6,284 bases of DNA from Nocardia rhamnosiphila NBRC 108938. GTDB taxonomy: Bacteria > Actinomycetota > Actinomycetes > Mycobacteriales > Mycobacteriaceae. Below the pieces are notes generated by a model. It did not search any database. It worked only from the letters and a program-made list of their open reading frames with translations, and had not been told where the DNA came from. Each line of letters begins with the position of its first letter. Within the stretch, counting starts at the first letter, position 1. Positions 1-6,284 of the stretch are shown piece by piece. Both the position numbers and the translations under genes were made by a program. The stretch spans positions 1 to 6,284 of the forward strand of contig NZ_JOAJ01000027.1 of the NCBI RefSeq assembly GCF_000720425.1. Reading direction: 5' to 3'.

Positions 1-99
1 CACCTCCTCCAACGCCGCCGCGAACACCGGGAACACCGCGGCCAGCTCCCGGCCCATCCCGGCCCGCTGCGCACCCTGACCGGTGAACAGGAACGCCGT
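1..99 (-). other. Acyltransferase domain, N-terminal fragment (module 2)
   Basis: Thirty-three residues beginning [16 protein letters not shown] and ending AAALEEV match the first strand and helix of PKS ATs, including the GQG oxyanion motif. They resemble the module 1 AT start closely, which fits a malonyl-type AT, but the GHSxGE and HAFH/YASH motifs are outside the window, so specificity stays open. Confidence 0.85.
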
Positions 100-757
100 G
101 CGCCCGGCACCGCTCGCCCCGGCGACCACACCGGCGGCTTCCGAGGTCTGTCCTTCGGCCAGGGCGTCCAGACCGGCCAGCAACTCCGCGCGGTCGCGGC
201 CCACCACCACACCGCGGTGGTCCAGCAGGGCCCGGGAGGTGGTCAGCGAGTACGCCACGTCCCAGAGGTCGATGGCGGGGTCGGCGAGGAGGTGGTCTCG
301 GAGTCGCCGGGCCTGGGCTCGCAGTCCCGGCTCGGATTTGGCCGAGACCATCCACGGCACGACGTCCGAGGTGACCGTGGGCTCGGCCACCGGCGCGTCC
401 GGATCGGGCCCGGCGGAGTCCGCCGCGACCGGTTCACCGGTGCTCTCCGGCGCCACGGTCGGCTCCGCGACCGGTTCGGCCGGCGGTTCTTCGATGATCA
501 CGTGCGTATTCGTGCCGCTGACCCCGAAGGAGGAGACCCCCGCCCGCCGGACCCGCTCCCCCACCGGCCACGGCTCCGCCTCCGTCAGCAACCGCACCCT
601 GGCCGGGTCCCACTCCACATGGGGTGTCGGCGCATCCACATGCAGGGTGCGCGGCAGACTTTCGTGCCGCATGGCCTGCACCATCTTGATCACACCACCC
701 ACCCCCGCCGCCGCCGAGGTATGACCGATATTCGACTTCAACGAACCCAACCGGAAC
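1..757 (-). CDS. Second PKS, reading frame after the frameshift (C-terminal KS, linker, start of AT)
   Basis: This frame is open from [14 protein letters not shown] at 757 to the window edge and is clearly the continuation of the same gene. It carries the KS C-terminus (to about 481), a linker rich in Pro, Glu and Ala (about 480-361), the KS-AT adaptor ([20 protein letters not shown] onward) and the AT opening [17 protein letters not shown] (from 102). There is no obvious ribosome-binding site and start at its head, so independent translation is not supported. The AT active site and specificity motif lie outside the window, so its extender unit is unknown. Confidence 0.85.
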
Positions 758-1682
758 GGACACCGTGAGCTTCCACCGCGTCGATATCCGCCGGTTCGAG
801 TCCGGCGTTCTCCAGCGCCGCCCGGATGACCCGTTCCTGCGAGGGTCCGTTGGGTGCCGTGAGACCCTTGCTCGCCCCGTCCTGGTTCACCGCTGTGCCA
901 CGCACCACCGCAAGCACGGTGTGCCCGAGCCGTCGCGCGTCCGAAAGCCTTTCCAGCACCAGCATCCCGAGACCCTCGGAAAAACCCGTACCATCCGCCC
1001 CCGCCGCAAACGCCTTAAACGCCTGACACGCCAGATGCAACGCCACCAACGACGACGAACACGCCGTATCCACCGACAGGGTCGGCCCCTTGAAACCGAA
1101 GGTGTAGGACACCCGGCCCGACAGCACACAGCTGGCCGCGCCCAGATAGGCGTGCCCTTCCGCTTCGGCCGTCAGCTCCGGCGAACCGACCCGCGGACCG
1201 TAGTACTGGTGGAAGACACCGGCGAAGAAGCCGGTATCGCTACCGCGTAACGACACCGGGTCGATTCCGGCGTCTTCCAGCGCCTCCCACGACGCCTCCA
1301 GCATCAGCCGCTGCTGCGGATCCATCACCGCGGCCTCCCGCGGGCCGATCCCGAAGAAACCGGCATCGAAATCCGGTGCGGAATGGAGGAATCCGCCCTC
1401 CCTGGTGTAGATGGTGCCCGGCACCTCGGGGTCGGGATCGTAGAGCCGCTCCAGGTCCCAGCCGCGATCGGCGGGCAGTGGGCCCACCGCGTCGGTTCCC
1501 GCGTCGACCAACTCCCACAGCTGTTGCGGGGTCCGGACCTCGCCGGGATAGCGGCAGCTCATCCCGACGATGGCGATGGGTTCGGAGGCCCGCTCCTCGA
1601 GCTCGCCGATGTGCTTGTTGGCTGCGCGCAGGTCCCCGGTCAGTTTCCGCAGGTACCGGGTGAGCCGTTCCTCGTTGCTCAT
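738..1682 (-). CDS. Second PKS, reading frame before the frameshift (docking + N-terminal KS)
   Basis: As the sequence stands this frame encodes 314 residues and stops at TGA 740-738. Residues 1-307 are genuine PKS sequence ending at EAHG; the last seven, VRSGWVR, are out-of-frame read-through of the sequence that should encode PFRLGS. The start follows GAGGAG and overlaps the previous stop. Leu145 is encoded by TTA (1250-1248), the only in-frame TTA I found in either gene; this codon is rare in high-GC actinomycetes. Confidence 0.75.
   Translation of the reverse strand: MSNEERLTRYLRKLTGDLRAANKHIGELEERASEPIAIVGMSCRYPGEVRTPQQLWELVDAGTDAVGPLPADRGWDLERLYDPDPEVPGTIYTREGGFLHSAPDFDAGFFGIGPREAAVMDPQQRLMLEASWEALEDAGIDPVSLRGSDTGFFAGVFHQYYGPRVGSPELTAEAEGHAYLGAASCVLSGRVSYTFGFKGPTLSVDTACSSSLVALHLACQAFKAFAAGADGTGFSEGLGMLVLERLSDARRLGHTVLAVVRGTAVNQDGASKGLTAPNGPSQERVIRAALENAGLEPADIDAVEAHGVRSGWVR
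758..767 (-). other. Frameshifting 73-nt deletion junction in the second KS
   Basis: The block CCGGAACGG at 751-759 (plus strand) aligns with CCGGAGCGG at 6134-6142, an offset of 5383. The catalytic-His codon at 765-767 aligns with 6221-6223, an offset of 5456. The difference, 73 nt, is not a multiple of three and accounts exactly for the change of frame. About 25 residues, from TGT of EAHGTGT to just before the RPLRIGSLK equivalent, are missing. Confidence 0.9.
1014..1022 (-). other. In-frame deletion junction (about 37 codons) in the second KS
   Basis: The protein reads [17 protein letters not shown]. Modular KSs normally have about 38 residues between CQA and KAFAAGADG, including the conserved SLALAGGV-type strand and the RGLAPDGRC segment. 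Here there is one. The junction lies in GCG TTT AAG GCG TTT, a 6-nt direct repeat (1022-1017 and 1013-1008). No full-length KS lies in the window for this segment, so the size comes from family knowledge and from the Cys-His spacing. Confidence 0.85.
1584..1682 (-). other. N-terminal docking domain (coiled coil) of second PKS
   Basis: Residues 1-33 run [18 protein letters not shown], then [15 protein letters not shown]. This is the standard class 1 N-terminal docking coil: a charged amphipathic helix ending just before the KS start EPIAIVG. It dimerises and receives the C-terminal docking helix of the preceding PKS. The preceding gene ends in a matching acidic docking helix, which supports consecutive action of the two proteins. 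Confidence 0.88.
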
Positions 1683-4600
1683 GCTCGGCCGAACTCCTCG
1701 TCGATCAGATCCAAAAGCTCGTCGCTCGAATGCGCGGCGAGGTCGTCGTATTCGTCGGCCGGCCACCGGCCGCCGAGATGGGACCGCAGCCGGTCCCCGA
1801 TCCCCAGCAGGGCGGTCAGCGTCGTCTCGTCGTCGCCGGCGGTGGCCAGCACCCGGTCGACGAGTTCGGTGAGCCGGGCGAGATCCGCGCCCGGTACCGC
1901 GATCTCGGCGGCCGGTGCCGCCGAGGCCACCGCGGCCAGCTGCTCGTGCAGGTATCCGGCCATATCGGCGAGCGTCGGGTAGTCGAAGACCAGGGTCGAC
2001 GGCAACTGCAGTCCGGTCACCGCGGACAACCGGTTGCGGAAGTCCACGCCGCCCAGCGAATCGAAACCGAGTTCGTCGAAGCCCTGCTCGGGCCGGATAT
2101 CGGCGGCCGACGGATGCCCGAGGACCGCCGCGGCCTGTTCGAGCACCAGATCGGCGACGGCCCGCTCACGTTTGTCCTCCGGGATCCGGTCCAGCGCGAA
2201 CACCCGTGTTCGCCGGGCGTCCGCCCGGTCCGTACTCCGGACGAATCCGCGCAGCGCGGTCGGCACCGTCTCCCCGTGTCCCGCACGGGCGAGTGCCCGC
2301 GCGTCGAAGCGCACCGGCGCCACCACCGGCGGGGTCTGCGGGTCCGCACCGAACCCGGCGACGGTGTCGAACAGGCGCAGGCCGTCCGCGCGGCCGAGCG
2401 GGTGCACTCCGGCGCGGGCCAGCCGGGCGATACCGGCCTCGTCCAAGGTCCCGGCCATACCGCCGTGGTCCACCCGCTCCCACAGCCCCCAATCGAGTGC
2501 GACCGCGGGCAACCCCTCGGCCCGGCGCCGTATCGCCAGCGCGTCCAGGAAGCTGTTGGCCGCCGCGTAGTTGCCCTGACCGGCCGAGCCGAGCACACCG
2601 GCGACGGAGGAGAACAGGACGAACGCCGAGAGGTCCGCCTCCCGGGTGGCCTCGTGCAGGATCCAGGCCGCATCGGCCTTCGGGGCGAGGACGTGATCTG
2701 CCCGCTCGGCCGTCAATGTGGTGACGGTGGCATCGTCGAGCGTGCCGGCCGCGTGGATCACGGCCGTCAGCGGTCGCTCGGCCGGGATCGCCGCGAGCAG
2801 CGCCCGCACCGCGCCACGATCGGAGACATCGCAGGCCGCGATGTGGGGCCGCGCGCCGAGCGCGATCAGATCCGCGCTCAATTCCGCCGCACCCGGCGCG
2901 TTCTCGCCGCCACGCGAGACCAGCAGCAGGTCCCGGACATCGTGTTCGGCGACCAGATGCCGGGCCAGCACCGCACCCAGACCGCCGGTGCCTCCGGTGA
3001 TCAGTACGGTGCCGGTACCGAACTCCGGCCGGACCCCGGCGGGTTCCGCCGCGGGCACCAGTCGCGGCGCCAGCACGGTGCCCGCGCGCACCGCGACCTC
3101 GGCTTCCCCGGAGGCGAGCACCCGCCGCACCACCTCGGCCGCGACGGGTTGGTCGGCGGCCGCGAGATCGAGCAGCACGATCTGTCCCGGGAATTCGGCC
3201 TGCGCACTGCGGACCAGCCCGGCCGCCGCCGCGGCGGCGAGATCCGGGGACGCCCCGGGCAGCCCGGCCGCGTCGCCGGTGAGCACCACGAGCCGGGTAC
3301 CCGCCGCGGCGTCGCTGTTCAGCCATGCCTGTAGGGTCCGCAGGGTCGAATGGACCCGGTCGTGGACCGCACCGACGGTCTCGCCGTTGCGTGCGACCGC
3401 GCCGGCGGCGACGGACCACAGCACCGCGGTGGGCCTTTCGCCCGCGTGGGCGGCCAGTGCGCCGAGGTCCGGGAACCGGTCCGGCACACCGGTCACCGGT
3501 ACCGGTCCGAGCGCGGCGAGCGCGCCGGGCGACGGTTCGCCGGCCGGCGCCACCTCGGTCCACTCCAGCCGCAGGACCGTCGGTGCGCCGGTCGACGACG
3601 CGCGCAACCGGTCGACGTCATAGGTGCGCATCACGGCTTCGTCGATGGAGACCACCGGATTGCCGGCGGCGTCCATCGCCGCGAGGGCGATGGCGTCCGG
3701 ACCCTTCGATACGGCCATCACCCGCAGCGGGCCGGGTCGCACCACATCGTGGAATCGCGCACCCGCCCAGCGGAACAGCAATTTGCCGAGGTCCGGGTCG
3801 CCGTCGAGGTCCGGCCACATCAGGCAGGCGAGCGCGGCGTGCCCGAGCCCGTCCAGCAGACCCGGGTGCACGGTGAAATCGTCCGGATCGATATCGGGAT
3901 CGAGCGCGACCTCGGCGAACACGGTGTCGCCACGCCGCCAGGCACGCTCGGTCCCGCAGAACGACGGGCCGTACTCGAGCCCGGCCGCCGCCGCGATATG
4001 CGCCGGAATCCAGTCCGGGTCCACGGGTTCGGCGTCGCGCGGTGGCCACGGTTCGGCACGCAGACGGTCCATCAGTGGTTCCGCCGCCGGGCGTTCCCCG
4101 GCCAGGATGCCGCTGGCATTGCGCACCCATTCGGCACCGTCGTCCCCGGCGACCCGGTAGTGGAACACGAAGTGGCGCCGGCCCGTCTCATCGGCCTCGT
4201 TCACCAGCACCTGCAGGTCGATCCCGCGGTCGTCCGGCGGCAGCACCGGCGCCTCGAGGGTCAGTTCGGCGACCCCGGAACAACCGAACCGCGGTCCCGC
4301 GACCAGCAGCAGCTCCAGCAGCGCGGTACTGGGCACGACCAGTACGCCGTGGCTGACGTGATCGGCGAGCCACGGATGCGTACGCACCGACAACCGGCCG
4401 GTGAGCAGCCATTCGTCCGTACCGGCGAGCCGCACCGCATCGGTCAGCACGGGATGGCCCGAGCCGCTCGCCGCGGTGTCGCCCGCCGGCCGCAACCAGA
4501 ACCGCTGATGCCGGAACGCGTAGGTGGGCAGCGCGGCCCGCGCCACCGCGCGCCCGGCGTACAGCGGCTCCCAGTCGACCCGCAGCCCGGCCACCTGCGC

Positions 4601-6284
4601 CCGCGCCAGCGCGCCGACGAACTGGACGGGTTCGGCCGTCGCACGCCGGGCCGCGGCGATCACCACCGATTTCGCCTCGGCGCCCGGTATGTCGGCGAGA
4701 CACTGCCGCGTCATCGCGGTGAGTACGGCGTCCGGTCCGATCTCCACGAACCGCCGCACCCCGGCGGCGGCCAGCGCCTCGACTCCGGGCGCGAACCGGA
4801 CGCATCCGCGGACCTGCGCCACCCAGTACTCCGGATCGGTCAACTCGGTCCCGGCGACCGCGCCGGTGAGGTTCGAGACGACCGGGATCTTCGGCGGGTG
4901 GTAGGTCAGTCCGGCGGCCATCGCACGGAATTCGTTCAGCATGGGCTCCATCCGCGCCGAGTGGAACGCGTGACTCACCCGCAGCCGGCTGTACTTGTGC
5001 CCCGCGGCGGCGGCCCGGTGTTCCATCTCGGCGACCGCGTCGGTATCGCCGGAGAACACCACCGAGCCCGGTCCGTTGACCGCGGCGAGCGCCAATCGGT
5101 CGCCGTATCCCGCGAGCAGCTCCGCGGCGTCCGCCGCGCCGACCGCGACCGCTGTCATCGCCCCGCCCGCGGGCAGGGCCCCCATCAACCGGCCGCGGGC
5201 GGCCACCAGCCGGCAGGCATCCGGCAGCGACCACACCCCGGCGGCGTAGGCGGCCGCCAGTTCCCCGATCGAATGACCGATCACCAGATCGGGTACCGGC
5301 CCGAACGATTCCATCAGCCGCCACAGCGCCACCTCGAAAGCGAACAGCGCGGGCTGGGTGAACTCGGTCCGGTCCAGCTCGGCCGGGTCGGCCGGGTCGA
5401 ACACCAGCTCCTTCGGCGAACGGCCCAGCAGCGGCGCGAATTCCGCGCAGACCTCGTCGAACGCGGTGGCGAACACCGGGAACGAACGGTAGAGGTCCGC
5501 GCCCATTCCGGCGCGCTGGGCGCCCTGCCCGGTGAACAGGAAGGCGGTCCGGCCCGCGCCGGCCACACCTTCGGCCACAGCCGCGGAATCGGCGCCCGCG
5601 GCCACACCGGCGAGGCCGGCGAGCAACTCCTCGCGGTCGGCGCCCACGATCGCGGCCCGCCACTCCAGTTTCGCCCGGGATTCGACCAGCGACGCGGCGA
5701 TATCCCACGCCGGGGCGGCGGGGTGAGCGATCCACCAGTCCCGCAGCCGCTGTGCCTGGGCCCGCAGACCCGCCGCGGACGAGGCCGAGACCAGCAGGGG
5801 CACCGGCAACTCCGTCGCCGCGCCGGCCACCGGCGCCGGTCGTTCGGTCCGAGCCACGGGCGCGGGGGCTTCTTCCAGAATGGCGTGGGCATTGGTGCCG
5901 CTCACGCCGAACGACGAGACACCGGCGCGGCGCACCCGCCCGCCGGCCGGCCACGGCTGCGCCTCGGTCAGCACCTGGACATCGCCGGAGGACCAGTCCA
6001 CATGCGGGCTGAGCTCGTCGGCGTACAGGGTGCGCGGCAGCATCTCGTGGCGCATCGCCTGCACCATCTTGATCACCCCGCCCACCCCGGCCGCGGCGAC
6101 GGTGTGGCCGATATTGGATTTCAGCGAGCCGATCCGGAGCGGCCGGTCGGCGCGGTCCCCGCCGTAGGCGGCGATCAGCGCCTGCGCCTCGATCGGATCA
6201 CCCAGCGTCGTCCCCGTCCCATGCGCCTCCACCGCATCCACATCCGCCGGCACCAACCCCGCATCCGCCAACGCCGCCGCGATC
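1679..6284 (-). CDS. Type I modular polyketide synthase, 5'-truncated (KS-AT-DH-KR-ACP, docking)
   Basis: This is one extension module of an assembly-line PKS; 1,534 complete codons lie in the window before the TGA at 1681-1679. Residues are numbered from the first whole codon, at 6283. Domains in order: KS C-terminus 1-138, AT about 246-544, DH about 608-889, KR about 902-1329, ACP about 1375-1449, C-terminal docking about 1465-1534. The AT is malonyl-type, DH and KR have their catalytic residues, there is no enoylreductase, and the ACP has its Ser. The predicted result is a two-carbon extension, beta-keto reduction and dehydration to an enoyl-ACP in the cytoplasm. A KS plus N-terminal docking segment normally adds about 320 residues before the first residue seen here, so a single-module protein of about 1,850 residues is possible, but more modules upstream cannot be excluded. 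The frame is open to the window edge, so no start is assigned. The stop overlaps the next PKS start as ATGA. Confidence 0.97.
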   Translation of the reverse strand, partial: IAAALADAGLVPADVDAVEAHGTGTTLGDPIEAQALIAAYGGDRADRPLRIGSLKSNIGHTVAAAGVGGVIKMVQAMRHEMLPRTLYADELSPHVDWSSGDVQVLTEAQPWPAGGRVRRAGVSSFGVSGTNAHAILEEAPAPVARTERPAPVAGAATELPVPLLVSASSAAGLRAQAQRLRDWWIAHPAAPAWDIAASLVESRAKLEWRAAIVGADREELLAGLAGVAAGADSAAVAEGVAGAGRTAFLFTGQGAQRAGMGADLYRSFPVFATAFDEVCAEFAPLLGRSPKELVFDPADPAELDRTEFTQPALFAFEVALWRLMESFGPVPDLVIGHSIGELAAAYAAGVWSLPDACRLVAARGRLMGALPAGGAMTAVAVGAADAAELLAGYGDRLALAAVNGPGSVVFSGDTDAVAEMEHRAAAAGHKYSRLRVSHAFHSARMEPMLNEFRAMAAGLTYHPPKIPVVSNLTGAVAGTELTDPEYWVAQVRGCVRFAPGVEALAAAGVRRFVEIGPDAVLTAMTRQCLADIPGAEAKSVVIAAARRATAEPVQFVGALARAQVAGLRVDWEPLYAGRAVARAALPTYAFRHQRFWLRPAGDTAASGSGHPVLTDAVRLAGTDEWLLTGRLSVRTHPWLADHVSHGVLVVPSTALLELLLVAGPRFGCSGVAELTLEAPVLPPDDRGIDLQVLVNEADETGRRHFVFHYRVAGDDGAEWVRNASGILAGERPAAEPLMDRLRAEPWPPRDAEPVDPDWIPAHIAAAAGLEYGPSFCGTERAWRRGDTVFAEVALDPDIDPDDFTVHPGLLDGLGHAALACLMWPDLDGDPDLGKLLFRWAGARFHDVVRPGPLRVMAVSKGPDAIALAAMDAAGNPVVSIDEAVMRTYDVDRLRASSTGAPTVLRLEWTEVAPAGEPSPGALAALGPVPVTGVPDRFPDLGALAAHAGERPTAVLWSVAAGAVARNGETVGAVHDRVHSTLRTLQAWLNSDAAAGTRLVVLTGDAAGLPGASPDLAAAAAAGLVRSAQAEFPGQIVLLDLAAADQPVAAEVVRRVLASGEAEVAVRAGTVLAPRLVPAAEPAGVRPEFGTGTVLITGGTGGLGAVLARHLVAEHDVRDLLLVSRGGENAPGAAELSADLIALGARPHIAACDVSDRGAVRALLAAIPAERPLTAVIHAAGTLDDATVTTLTAERADHVLAPKADAAWILHEATREADLSAFVLFSSVAGVLGSAGQGNYAAANSFLDALAIRRRAEGLPAVALDWGLWERVDHGGMAGTLDEAGIARLARAGVHPLGRADGLRLFDTVAGFGADPQTPPVVAPVRFDARALARAGHGETVPTALRGFVRSTDRADARRTRVFALDRIPEDKRERAVADLVLEQAAAVLGHPSAADIRPEQGFDELGFDSLGGVDFRNRLSAVTGLQLPSTLVFDYPTLADMAGYLHEQLAAVASAAPAAEIAVPGADLARLTELVDRVLATAGDDETTLTALLGIGDRLRSHLGGRWPADEYDDLAAHSSDELLDLIDEEFGRA
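1682..1891 (-). other. C-terminal docking domain (first PKS)
   Basis: The roughly 70 residues after the ACP contain a predicted helix (about 1465-1482, [18 protein letters not shown]), a second helix, and a terminal acidic helix [15 protein letters not shown]. This matches the general layout of actinomycete class 1 C-terminal docking domains, where the last helix binds the N-terminal coiled coil of the next PKS. The acidic D/E-rich last helix would face the basic residues of the docking coil encoded immediately downstream. Pairing is inferred from order and family knowledge. Confidence 0.8.
1694..1699 (-). promoter_or_regulatory. Ribosome-binding site GAGGAG for the second PKS gene
   Basis: On the minus strand GAGGAG lies 11 nt before the ATG at 1682-1680, inside the 3' end of the first PKS gene. 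Together with the ATGA stop/start overlap (1682-1679) this decides the start codon and suggests translational coupling. The in-frame ATG at 1766, 28 codons upstream, would give a Arg-rich N-terminus unlike any PKS docking domain. Confidence 0.75.
1937..2161 (-). other. Acyl carrier protein domain (module 1)
   Basis: This is a four-helix carrier domain that holds the chain on a phosphopantetheine arm. The attachment residue is Ser1409 in [15 protein letters not shown] (codon 2059-2057), and the domain closes with the usual [12 protein letters not shown]. Position 1409 is the Ser, so the carrier should be modifiable. It is followed by a flexible Ala/Pro stretch and the docking region, with no thioesterase, so the chain passes on to another protein. 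Confidence 0.95.
2297..3580 (-). other. Ketoreductase domain, B1-type signature (module 1)
   Basis: This is an NADPH-dependent SDR-fold ketoreductase with an N-terminal structural subdomain (about residues 902-1085) and a catalytic subdomain from about 1090. The nucleotide-binding loop is TGGTGGLG (1096-1103). Catalytic residues are Lys1202, Ser1226 (in FSSVAG), Tyr1239 and Asn1243 (in GNYAAAN). The LDD motif at 1182-1184 ([10 protein letters not shown]) marks B-type stereochemistry. There is no A-type Trp eight residues before the Tyr (Leu is there) and no Pro two residues after it, which fits B1. The expected product is a D-configured (3R-type) hydroxyl, the usual DH substrate leading to a trans double bond. 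No enoylreductase sits between DH and KR. Confidence 0.93.
3617..4462 (-). other. Dehydratase domain (module 1)
   Basis: This is a double-hotdog dehydratase that removes water from the beta-hydroxyacyl-ACP. The catalytic-His motif HxxxGxxxxP is present as [10 protein letters not shown] (His642, Gly646, Pro651). The catalytic Asp is Asp811 in [11 protein letters not shown], keeping the DxxxH pattern, and the YGPSF motif is at 771-775. Length is normal, about 280 residues. Two small departures from consensus are PSTA where PGTA is usual and DGLGH where DAALH or DAALQ is usual. Neither removes a catalytic residue, so I call it probably active. Confidence 0.9.
4652..5548 (-). other. Acyltransferase domain, malonyl-CoA type (module 1)
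   Basis: The AT selects the extender unit from the CoA pool and loads it on the ACP. It opens with [16 protein letters not shown]. The nucleophile is Ser338 in GHSIGE (5278-5261), and the specificity motif is HAFH at residues 438-441 (4972-4961). In actinomycete modular PKSs, HAFH with a small or aliphatic residue after the Ser marks malonyl-CoA, whereas YASH with GHSQGE marks methylmalonyl-CoA. Both signals agree here, so an unbranched C2 extension is predicted. The post-AT linker ends in the usual [13 protein letters not shown] element at about residues 585-597. Confidence 0.93.
5870..6284 (-). other. Ketosynthase domain, C-terminal part (module 1)
   Basis: This is the last third of a beta-ketoacyl-ACP synthase domain, which performs decarboxylative condensation. 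Two of the three catalytic residues are visible: His21 in EAHGTGT and His60 in SNIGHT. They are 39 residues apart, close to the 40 known for DEBS KS5 (His334/His374). The C-terminal signature [18 protein letters not shown] is complete. The active-site Cys lies upstream of the window. Codons before about 6176 almost all end in G or T, whereas those after it favour C, an abrupt change inside one domain. This intact copy is the reference used to measure the deletion in the second KS. Confidence 0.95.

Larger units (their letters stand above)
481..1583 (-). other. Ketosynthase domain of second PKS, with two internal deletions
   Basis: The KS starts at [14 protein letters not shown] (residue 34) and ends with [20 protein letters not shown] near 481. 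The active-site Cys208 is in DTACSSS, His306 in EAHG, and the last His in SNIGHT (723-721). In DEBS KS5 the Cys-His distance is 135 residues (Cys199 to His334). Here it is 98, so 37 residues are gone, namely the stretch between LHLACQA and [11 protein letters not shown]. From the EAHG His to the NIGH His there are 44 nt instead of the 117 in the neighbouring KS, a loss of 73 nt. The first loss removes the AGGV-type core strand; the second removes TGTxLGDPIEAxAL. Confidence 0.9.
1..1682 (-). pseudogene. Type I polyketide synthase, start of second gene, frameshifted in its KS and cut by the window edge
   Basis: This is the 5' part of the next PKS in the assembly line. From the ATG at 1682 it encodes an N-terminal docking coil (residues 1-33), a KS (from 34), a KS-AT linker and the first 33 residues of an AT. 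Two lesions interrupt the KS: an in-frame loss of about 37 residues near 1017, and a 73-nt frameshifting loss near 760, after which the original frame stops at TGA 740-738. The right frame resumes at about 757 with [14 protein letters not shown] and is open to position 1. All three catalytic residues remain (Cys208, His306, and the NIGH His at 723-721), but the core between them does not. As written the gene cannot give a working KS. It may be a true pseudogene or an assembly error; the intact flanking frame, good docking domain and good RBS make an error quite possible. Confidence 0.8.

Noticed and set aside
738..767. Programmed ribosomal frameshifting rescuing the second PKS
   Set aside because: A frame change alone cannot restore the 25 conserved residues that are missing, and I see no slippery heptamer or clear downstream structure here.
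1683..1766. ATG at 1766 as the start of the second PKS
   Set aside because: It would add 28 Arg-rich residues encoded inside the previous gene. The ATG at 1682 has GAGGAG 11 nt upstream and gives a textbook docking-domain N-terminus.
1679..1936. Possible thioesterase or second ACP after the ACP
   Set aside because: Only about 85 residues remain, with no GxSxG and no second DSL motif; they match a docking region.
1730..3334. Long plus-strand open frame (534 codons) opposite the KR, ACP and docking region
   Set aside because: It lies antisense to well-recognised PKS domains, its translation is Arg/Gly/Pro-rich without any motif, and such long shadow frames are common in very GC-rich genes.
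2166..3563. Minus-strand open frame (465 codons) overlapping the KR region
   Set aside because: It is another frame of the same DNA that encodes the KR with all its catalytic motifs; the translation is Arg/Gly-rich without domains.
4188..5954. Minus-strand open frame (588 codons) overlapping the AT and DH region
   Set aside because: Shadow of the PKS frame; the product is low-complexity Arg/Gly/Ala sequence, while the PKS frame contains GHSIGE, HAFH and the DH motifs.
6269..6271. TTG at 6271 as the start codon of the first PKS
   Set aside because: It is an internal KS leucine (ALADAGL before [10 protein letters not shown]) and the frame stays open to the window edge, so the gene begins upstream of the window.

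Overview
The window is the inside of a type I modular polyketide synthase (PKS) cluster. Everything is coded on the minus strand, so transcription runs from high to low coordinates. The DNA is visibly very GC-rich, with strong G/C bias at third codon positions. Together with the assembly-line PKS architecture this points to an actinomycete (Streptomyces, Nocardia or a relative). The genus cannot be read from the sequence.

Region 6284-1679 is the 3' part of a first PKS gene, cut by the window edge inside a ketosynthase (KS). It encodes, in order: the KS C-terminus, an acyltransferase (AT) with malonyl-CoA signatures, a dehydratase (DH), a B-type ketoreductase (KR), an acyl carrier protein (ACP) and a C-terminal docking domain. 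All catalytic motifs visible in it are intact. The module is predicted to add a C2 unit and leave an alpha,beta-double bond, most likely trans.

Region 1682-1 is the 5' part of a second PKS gene. It starts in an ATGA overlap with the first stop codon and has a GAGGAG ribosome-binding site 11 nt upstream. It encodes an N-terminal coiled-coil docking domain, a KS, a KS-AT linker and the first residues of an AT that runs off the window. The two docking domains suggest that the first protein hands its chain to the second.

The unexpected feature is the second KS, which carries two internal deletions. One is in frame, about 37 residues, just after the active-site Cys region (near 1017). The other is 73 nt and frameshifting, right after the EAHG catalytic-His motif (near 760); its size was measured against the homologous KS at 6134-6223. 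As written the second gene is broken: translation stops at 738 after 314 codons, while the KS/AT frame continues cleanly from about 757 to position 1. This is either a decayed KS or a local assembly error in a highly repetitive gene family. An abrupt change in wobble-base usage around these sites supports a mosaic history or a chimeric assembly.

There is no intergenic stretch longer than 300 bases; the two genes overlap and fill the window. I saw no RNA genes, insertion sequences, CRISPR arrays or terminators, and no convincing sign of a wholly new system.
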